From the NCBI GenBank assembly GCA_023442905.1, contig JAEZWY010000164.1:1-20158 (forward strand): 20,158 nucleotides of DNA. The letters are read 5' to 3'. The notes beneath the pieces were generated by a model. The model had not been told where the DNA came from. It did no database searches and saw nothing but the letters and a program-made list of their open reading frames with translations. The DNA comes from Bacillota bacterium. GTDB lineage: Bacteria; Bacillota; Bacilli; Lactobacillales; Aerococcaceae. Of the stretch, positions 15,193 to 20,158 are shown piece by piece. The position numbers and the translations under genes were made by a program. Numbering within the stretch: position 1 is the stretch's first letter; every line of letters starts with the position of its first letter.

Positions 15193-16989
15193 TTATTTAT
15201 TTAATAAGGCTTTTAGTTCGGCCAGGCGTTGCTCAAACTGAGCAAAGGTTTCTTCAATATAAGTCGCATTCGTCATATCGATTCCTGCTTTTTGCATCAC
15301 ATTAATTGGGAAGTCAGATGAACCAGACTTCAAGTAAGTTAAGTACTTATCTACCGCGCCATCTTTACCCTCTACTAATCGTTTAGCTAATGTATTTGCA
15401 GCAGAAAAGCCCGTTGCATATTGATAGACATAGTAATTCATATAGAAATGAGGTATACGAGACCACTCTAAAGCGATTGTTTTATCTTCACCAATTGAAG
15501 GTCCGTAGTACACTTTGTTTAATTCAAAATAATTTTCACTTAAGAAATCAGCTGTTAATGGTTGACCATTAGCATCAGATTCATGCATAAACTTCTCAAA
15601 TTCCGCAAATTGTGTTTGGCGGAAGATAGTTCCTTTTACCCCATCAAGATAGTGATTCAGAATATAAATCTGTGCATCCTTGTCTTCAATTGTATCTAAA
15701 AGATATGAGGTTAATAGGTTCTCATTGGTTGTAGAAGCTATTTCGGCTACGAAAATTGAATAATCACCATATACATATGGTTGGTTACATCTAGTGTAAT
15801 AGGAATGCATTGAGTGACCAAGTTCATGTACTAAAGTATACAAATCATTTAAAGAATCTTGCCAGTTTAGTAGGACGTATGGATTCGTATCATAGGCACC
15901 TGATGAGTATGCCCCTGAACGTTTACCTTCGTTTTCGTATACATCAATCCATTTTTCATCAAAAGCTTTCTCTAAATCTTTCAAATATTGGTCACCTAAA
16001 GGTGCTAAAGCTTTAAATGTGATTTCTTTTGCTTCTTCATATGTAAACTTAATTGGTGCATCACCAGTCAAAGGTGTATACATATCCCACATTTGCAAGT
16101 CATCAAGACCTAGCATATCTTTTCTCAATGCAACGTATTCGTGTAGTAAATGCGTATTCTTTCTAACTGTGTCTACTAATGTGTCATAAACGCTTTCTGG
16201 AATATTATTATTGTCTAAAGCTTTTTGACGAGCTGAATCATAGTGACGAATCTTTGCTGTATAATTGTGCCCTTTAATATTACCGGACATTAATGAAGCA
16301 TTGGTATTCTTAACACTTTCATAGCTAGCATAAAGTTGCTTAAAGGCTTTTTCACGTACTGAACGATCAGCACTTTCTAATAAAACTCCATAAGAACCAT
16401 GTGAAAGCGTCACTTCATTGCCTTCTTCATCTTTCACTTTACCAAACTTCAAATCCGCATTGTTTAACAGTGAGAAAGTGGTAGATGCATTTCCAAATAT
16501 CTCACTTGCACCGGCTAGTAGAGCTTCTTCATCTGGCGATAATACATGTGCTTTTTTAGCAAATAATTCACGGAAGAAGTGACCATATTCAGCATGGTTT
16601 TCTAATGTCTTTTGCACGTCTTCCGATACTGATAAAACTTCTGGCTCGTACCAAGAAATCTTTTCACTCACTTGTGCAAGTAAGGCACCTGCTTGGCTAT
16701 TGTATGTTAGATACTTGTTATTACTTGTGTCTTGGTCATGTTTTAGATGGGCATAAACATATAGCGTTTCTAATTCACGACTAATAGCCAATAAAGCCTC
16801 CAACACTGTAATTACTTGATCGGCACCTTGGTCTAAAGTTCCTTTATAAGTCTGAAACGCTTCCGCTTTATTAGGAAACGCTGCTAAAGCAGTCTCAAAA
16901 GCTTGGTCATCTGGGAAGATAGTCGATAAGTCCCATTGAAAGGCACTATCTACTTCATTTCTAGGTTTTACTTCAAAAATTTTTGCCAT
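15193..16989 (-). CDS. pepF: Oligoendopeptidase F (M3B metallopeptidase)
   Basis: A cytosolic zinc peptidase that cleaves short peptides. It is 598 residues, the usual PepF length. The zinc site is HELGH (388-392), with Glu416 in AEIAST as the third ligand. The surrounding LVHELGHSMHSYY and the later PHFYMNYYVYQYATGFSAA are typical M3B signatures. The N-terminal oligopeptidase domain (about residues 110-185) is complete. GGAGG seven bases upstream supports the start. It lies 67 bases downstream of coiA on the same strand, the usual coiA-pepF pair; a TGTTAAAAT element in the gap may also drive it separately. The SD can pair with an upstream CCTCCAT in a read-through transcript. Confidence 0.95.
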   Translation of the reverse strand: MAKIFEVKPRNEVDSAFQWDLSTIFPDDQAFETALAAFPNKAEAFQTYKGTLDQGADQVITVLEALLAISRELETLYVYAHLKHDQDTSNNKYLTYNSQAGALLAQVSEKISWYEPEVLSVSEDVQKTLENHAEYGHFFRELFAKKAHVLSPDEEALLAGASEIFGNASTTFSLLNNADLKFGKVKDEEGNEVTLSHGSYGVLLESADRSVREKAFKQLYASYESVKNTNASLMSGNIKGHNYTAKIRHYDSARQKALDNNNIPESVYDTLVDTVRKNTHLLHEYVALRKDMLGLDDLQMWDMYTPLTGDAPIKFTYEEAKEITFKALAPLGDQYLKDLEKAFDEKWIDVYENEGKRSGAYSSGAYDTNPYVLLNWQDSLNDLYTLVHELGHSMHSYYTRCNQPYVYGDYSIFVAEIASTTNENLLTSYLLDTIEDKDAQIYILNHYLDGVKGTIFRQTQFAEFEKFMHESDANGQPLTADFLSENYFELNKVYYGPSIGEDKTIALEWSRIPHFYMNYYVYQYATGFSAANTLAKRLVEGKDGAVDKYLTYLKSGSSDFPINVMQKAGIDMTNATYIEETFAQFEQRLAELKALLNK

Positions 16990-17019
16990 AATTTGCCTCC
17001 ATCTTTTAATAATATTTTC

Positions 17020-17028
17020 ATTTTAACA
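17020..17028 (-). promoter_or_regulatory. Possible extended -10 promoter for pepF
   Basis: The minus strand reads TGTTAAAAT, about 31 bases before pepF, in the coiA-pepF gap. No convincing -35 is found. Confidence 0.4.
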
Positions 17029-17056
17029 TATGGAGGTTCTTTTCAACATTAATATG

Positions 17057-18154
17057 CTAACGATTTTCGTAATGGGCAATCAGCCACATCAACCAAGAGA
17101 CAATGATTTCTTTAGTAAAAAATGGATGTTCAATAATCAATTGTTGATCTTGTAATAAATTAACAAATTGTGCGAAATGCGTCTTCTTTTTAGTATCAGC
17201 ATCTTGATAATACATACTGAGATAGGCAAGTATTATAGCCCAATCAGCAACTTTTGAAAAAATACTTGTTGCTTGATAAGTAAATAATTCAACCGGTGCG
17301 TCTTGTATATGGGTATGTCTTTGGTAAATAATTTCTAGCACTTTCTGTTGATTAGTTGTTGGACTGACCAATACTTGCTTAATAAAGTGGTTTAGATTTT
17401 TAGGTGGAGGTAATTTTATTGGCCGGTCTTCATCAAACAATAAACGGGTGATAAAATCCCCCTGCTCATAAATATAGTGTTCGTTAAAATAGCTAATATA
17501 TCTTTCGATTGATAAGCAAATTTGTTTTTGAGCCTGTCCATATAAATTGAGAGTCAATAAGATAACTTTACCCAATTTTTCATGCCAAAATGGTAGGTAT
17601 AACCCATATTCATAGGAGTATTTCATAAAAGGTCGTATTGCATTCAAAGTTTTAGTAACAGGAAATTTGCTATTCTTACCGAATATTTTTTGATAACTTG
17701 ACTGATAGCCTAATAACCACAATACGCGACAATTTACTATTTGATAATCAATTTCCCGTTTATATACATCTTCTGAAGAAATTTTCGCATATTGGACTTC
17801 AATTGTTAGATTATGGCTAATTTTTGTTTGGCTAGGTATGTATATATCGGCCCTTCTAAGCTGATTTTCAATTAACAATTCCAACTCACAATCAATATCT
17901 AAACCCTTCAAATGATTGTATATCACAGTTTTTTGATTTAAATGTATGTCAGATTCATTGACTTTATCATGATCTTTTACAGATTGGGCATAATGAGCAA
18001 AATGGGGTCTAGTGTCTTTTCCATTTTTTATATAGACTAGTCGTTTACATTGGCTACAAACGTACTTTTCAACCATCGGTAGTTTATGACCACTTTCATC
18101 AATAAGCTCTTCCGCAAAGACAAATGTGCCATCTTCTTTTAGCGCAAATCTCAT
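17057..18154 (-). CDS. coiA: Competence protein CoiA, nuclease-like
   Basis: CoiA promotes recombination of incoming DNA during natural transformation. The protein is 365 residues. A small zinc-ribbon-like N-terminal module shows Cys33 and Cys36 (CSQC) with His51 and His54 (HFAH). A restriction-endonuclease-like core follows, with RRADIYIP (Arg101, Asp103) and IEVQ (Glu119, Gln121), the variant PD-(D/E)xK site known in CoiA. The C-terminal half is helix-rich and less conserved. AGGGGG nine bases upstream supports the start. It precedes pepF, the common arrangement. No frameshift is seen, so the gene looks functional; other competence genes are not in this window, so transformability cannot be inferred. 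Confidence 0.9.
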   Translation of the reverse strand: MRFALKEDGTFVFAEELIDESGHKLPMVEKYVCSQCKRLVYIKNGKDTRPHFAHYAQSVKDHDKVNESDIHLNQKTVIYNHLKGLDIDCELELLIENQLRRADIYIPSQTKISHNLTIEVQYAKISSEDVYKREIDYQIVNCRVLWLLGYQSSYQKIFGKNSKFPVTKTLNAIRPFMKYSYEYGLYLPFWHEKLGKVILLTLNLYGQAQKQICLSIERYISYFNEHYIYEQGDFITRLLFDEDRPIKLPPPKNLNHFIKQVLVSPTTNQQKVLEIIYQRHTHIQDAPVELFTYQATSIFSKVADWAIILAYLSMYYQDADTKKKTHFAQFVNLLQDQQLIIEHPFFTKEIIVSWLMWLIAHYENR

Positions 18155-18215
18155 CCCTTAACCCCCTCTCACTCTTTTATATACGTTATAATATGTCAAA
18201 AGTAGCTGGGTAATT

Positions 18216-18253
18216 AAAAAAATAAGGTAAAAGACATTTCGCCTTTTACCTTA
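18216..18253 (-). terminator. Terminator of trpS
   Basis: On the minus strand an 11-bp perfect stem TAAGGTAAAAG/CTTTTACCTTA with a nine-base loop is followed by seven U. It lies directly after the trpS stop and ahead of coiA, separating the two units. Confidence 0.93.
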
Positions 18254-18259
18254 ACGTGT

Positions 18260-19255
18260 TTATCTAAAGCCAATCGCTTTTTCCATAGCTGCAAGTGTTT
18301 CATTTGCTACTTTATTCGCTTTTTTAGCACCATCTGCTAAAATATCATCTAATTCAGATGAAACCATTAATTTTGCATGACGTTCTTGCATCGGTTCTAA
18401 AACAGAGATCACGACATCTGCTAAGTCTTGTTTGAATTTTCCATAACCAGCATTTTGATATTCTGCTACTATATCGTCGATAGGACGGTTAGCAAATGAA
18501 GAATAAATCGTTAGCAAATTAGAAACTCCAGGTTTATTTTCCTTATCATAAGAAATTTCCCCAGATGAATCTGTCATTGCAGACTTGATTTTCTTCGTAA
18601 TCGTTTTAGGATCATCCAATAAAGAAACAAAAGATTTTTTGTTGTCATCTGATTTACTCATCTTCTTAGTTGGTTCTTGTAAACTCATGATTCGGCCACC
18701 TTCTTTAGGTGCGTAAAACTCAGGCATTGTTAGAATTGATTTTTCCTTTTTGCCTGAGTAACGATTATTAAAACGTTCCACAAAGTTTCTAGTTAATTCA
18801 AGATGTTGCTTTTGGTCATCTCCAACCGGTACTAAATCAGTTTGATATAAAATAATATCAGCAACCATTAATGGTGGATAAGTTAATAGGCCTGCTGAAA
18901 CTGATGCTTGTTTAGCAGATTTATCTTTAAATTGCGTCATACGCTCTAATTCACCTAAAGCCGTATTACATTGTACAATCCACGCAGCCTGTGCATGAGC
19001 AGGTACTTGGCTTTGAATGAAGATAGTTGCTTTTTCTGGATCAATTCCTAAAGCAATATACAAGGCGGCTAATGATCGAGTGTTTCGACGTAACTCTTCA
19101 GGATCTTGCGCTACCGTGATAGCATGTTGGTTCACGACACAGTAATAAGCTTCAAAATCATTTTGTAATTCGATAAATTGCTTCATAGCTCCGACATAAT
19201 TACCGATTGTTGGCGTTCCACTAGGTTGTACACCAGAAAAAATACGTTTTGTCAT
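18260..19255 (-). CDS. trpS: Tryptophanyl-tRNA synthetase
   Basis: Charges tRNA-Trp. A class I synthetase of 331 residues, typical for bacteria. The HIGH-type motif is TIGN (16-19) in QPSGTPTIGNY, and KMSKS is at 198-202. The tryptophan-pocket segments AGLLTYPPLMVADIILY and LVPVGDDQKQHLELTRN are intact. GAGGGG nine bases upstream supports the start. It is monocistronic, with its own terminator. The 216 bases between trpS and spx also hold the spx promoter, which leaves no room for a T-box leader, so trpS here seems not to be controlled by a tryptophan T-box, unlike in many Firmicutes. Confidence 0.97.
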   Translation of the reverse strand: MTKRIFSGVQPSGTPTIGNYVGAMKQFIELQNDFEAYYCVVNQHAITVAQDPEELRRNTRSLAALYIALGIDPEKATIFIQSQVPAHAQAAWIVQCNTALGELERMTQFKDKSAKQASVSAGLLTYPPLMVADIILYQTDLVPVGDDQKQHLELTRNFVERFNNRYSGKKEKSILTMPEFYAPKEGGRIMSLQEPTKKMSKSDDNKKSFVSLLDDPKTITKKIKSAMTDSSGEISYDKENKPGVSNLLTIYSSFANRPIDDIVAEYQNAGYGKFKQDLADVVISVLEPMQERHAKLMVSSELDDILADGAKKANKVANETLAAMEKAIGFR

Positions 19256-19285
19256 CTAAAAATCCCCTCACTTAAATTCTATATT

Positions 19286-19294
19286 AGTATAGCA
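19286..19294 (-). promoter_or_regulatory. Extended -10 promoter for trpS
   Basis: The minus strand reads TGCTATACT, an extended -10 with one mismatch, about 31 bases before trpS. Confidence 0.55.
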
Positions 19295-19414
19295 TATTTC
19301 CGTTAGCTTGTTAGTATCTCGCTTATGCTTATTATTGTTAGTTGCTTCTTGCGATAACTTATTAATGATACGTCAAACTTGGTTAAAAAACCCATAGAAA
19401 ATTCACAAACTCTG

Positions 19415-19423
19415 TGGTATACT
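19415..19423 (+). promoter_or_regulatory. Extended -10 promoter for spx
   Basis: TGGTATACT is an extended -10 with one mismatch, 49 bases upstream of the spx start. It lies inside a longer open frame that runs into spx, which supports the shorter spx start. No clear -35 is seen. Confidence 0.6.
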
Positions 19424-19471
19424 ATATATATGTTAGTTAAGAATTGTTTTTCATACAAAGGAGAGATACAC

Positions 19472-19888
19472 ATGGTAAAATTATACATATCACCAAGTTG
19501 TACTTCATGTCGCAAAGCACGAGCATGGTTAGAAGAACATGAAATTCCTTATACCGAAAGAAACATCTTTTCAGAACCATTAACCGAAGATGAAATCAAA
19601 GCCATCCTACGCATGACAGAGGAAGGTACTGAAGAAATTATTTCTACTCGATCAAAAGCATTCCAAGAATTAAATGTTGATCTTGATGAAATTCCTTTAA
19701 ATGATTTATTTGAATTAATCCAAAATAATCCTGGTTTGTTACGACGCCCTATTATTTTAGATGATAAACGTTTACAGGTTGGTTATAACGAAGATGAAAT
19801 TCGTCGTTTCTTGCCAAGAAGCGTTCGTAAACTTGAATTACAACAAGCGTTACGCTCTTACGAAGAACAAGAAGCACACGCTAATTAA
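19472..19888 (+). CDS. spx: Transcriptional regulator Spx
   Basis: Spx binds the alpha C-terminal domain of RNA polymerase and switches on thiol-stress genes. The protein is 138 residues, seven more than in B. subtilis. The redox switch Cys10-Thr-Ser-Cys13 is intact, so it belongs to the redox-sensing type. Gly52, needed for the polymerase contact, and Arg92 in RRP are present. The ATG at 19472 is chosen because MVKLYISPSC is the standard N terminus and AAGGAG is eight bases upstream; the frame is open further up to 19379, but that part contains the promoter. A terminator follows. The adaptor SpxH and the Clp adaptor MecA are encoded nearby. Several Lactobacillales have Spx paralogues; other copies would lie outside this window. 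Confidence 0.96.
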   Translation: MVKLYISPSCTSCRKARAWLEEHEIPYTERNIFSEPLTEDEIKAILRMTEEGTEEIISTRSKAFQELNVDLDEIPLNDLFELIQNNPGLLRRPIILDDKRLQVGYNEDEIRRFLPRSVRKLELQQALRSYEEQEAHAN

Positions 19889-19916
19889 AATTTTAAAAAC
19901 AAGATAATAATGATGG

Positions 19917-19946
19917 AAAGAGTGCAATTTTCTGTACTCTTTTTAT
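19917..19946 (+). terminator. Terminator of spx
   Basis: A 10-bp stem AAAGAGTGCA/TGTACTCTTT with one G-U pair and a six-base loop, followed by a T-rich run. Confidence 0.87.
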
Positions 19947-19950
19947 TTTC

Positions 19951-19967
19951 TAAAGTAAATTACTTTA
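19951..19967. promoter_or_regulatory. 17-base dyad upstream of mecA, candidate operator
   Basis: TAAAGTAA and TTACTTTA flank a single A. The dyad lies between the spx terminator and the mecA -35. It is AT-rich; I do not match it to a known regulator. Confidence 0.45.
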
Positions 19968-19970
19968 ACT

Positions 19971-19999
19971 TTTGCATCAATTAGTTTACACTACATAAT
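19971..19999 (+). promoter_or_regulatory. Promoter of mecA
   Basis: TTTGCA (19971-19976), 17 bases, then CATAAT (19994-19999), one mismatch from the consensus -10. It is 20 bases before the mecA start. Confidence 0.6.
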
Positions 20000-20019
20000 A
20001 ATAGATTGGGGTGATTACG

Positions 20020-20158
20020 ATGGAAATGGAGTATATTAACGAAAATACTATCCGAGTGTTTATAGATACTGATGATTTAATTGAACGAGGGATCTCGTTT
20101 ATGGATATCATGAGCAATCAAAACGAAGTTGAGCATTTTTTCATGAGTATCCTTGAAG
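20020..20158 (+). CDS. mecA: Adaptor protein MecA, N-terminal part (runs off the window)
   Basis: The first 46 codons are present. MEMEYINENTIRVFI and the following DTDDLIERGISFMDIM are the characteristic N-terminal substrate-recognition region of MecA, the adaptor that delivers targets such as ComK or ComX to ClpC. GGGGTGAT upstream supports the ATG at 20020; a second ATG at 20026 is possible. MecA next to Spx, SpxH and coiA follows the conserved Bacillus/Lactobacillales order. The C-terminal ClpC-binding domain is outside the window. Confidence 0.93.
   Translation, partial: MEMEYINENTIRVFIDTDDLIERGISFMDIMSNQNEVEHFFMSILE

Noticed and set aside
19256..19414. Search for a tryptophan T-box before trpS
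   Set aside because: The gap is too short and no TGGNACC-type antiterminator bulge was found on the minus strand.
19379..19471. N-terminal extension of spx from an ATG at 19379
   Set aside because: It contains the likely spx promoter, lacks a Shine-Dalgarno, and precedes the standard Spx N terminus, which has its own AAGGAG.
1..20158. CRISPR arrays, tRNA or rRNA genes, insertion sequences, toxin-antitoxin pairs
   Set aside because: No spaced repeats, transposase or RNA gene patterns were seen; all sizeable gaps are explained by promoters, terminators or the T-box.

Overview
This window looks like an ordinary core-genome segment of a low-GC Gram-positive bacterium of the order Lactobacillales. 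The gene content and protein sequences fit an Aerococcaceae- or Carnobacteriaceae-like lineage, but the genus is inferred and not proven. The main reason is the stretch from about 9.4 kb to the right end. It carries mgtE, an RluA-type pseudouridine synthase, nadK, relQ, a CYTH protein, spxH (yjbH), pepF, coiA, trpS, spx and mecA, which matches the yjbH/spx/mecA neighbourhood known from Bacillus and its relatives. I see no mobile element, CRISPR array, rRNA, tRNA, prophage or defence island.

Left part (1-9.3 kb). The window opens inside a ClpE-type ATPase gene that ends at a long two-way terminator. Next come a divergent pair, a YeiH-family membrane protein and a LysR regulator, sharing a dyad-containing intergenic region. 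They are followed by peptide release factor 3 (prfC), a GNAT acetyltransferase, a YghU-type glutathione transferase and nucleoside diphosphate kinase (ndk). A thiol peroxidase gene (tpx) lies directly behind metA, and a complete methionine T-box riboswitch with its own promoter precedes metA. The 450-base gap between metA and mgtE is filled by this leader.

Right part (9.4-20.2 kb). MgtE is a CBS-gated magnesium channel. relQ, nadK and the pseudouridine synthase gene run as one leftward group. The CYTH gene and spxH run rightward and meet pepF at a shared terminator. pepF and coiA run leftward, as does trpS behind its own terminator. spx runs rightward, and the window ends 46 codons into mecA.

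How the genes connect: four products belong to the Clp proteolysis and thiol-stress network. These are a Clp ATPase, Spx, the Spx adaptor SpxH, and the adaptor MecA. Tpx and the YghU-type protein add thiol-redox functions. RelQ makes (p)ppGpp and NadK makes NADP. Almost every transcription unit ends in a clear intrinsic terminator, often shared by two converging genes. Many promoters show a TGn extended -10 element. The points most worth checking are the metA-tpx unit behind a methionine T-box and several perfect dyads in intergenic regions (yeiH/lysR, metA leader, relQ/CYTH, mecA). I did not find a convincing undescribed multi-gene system.
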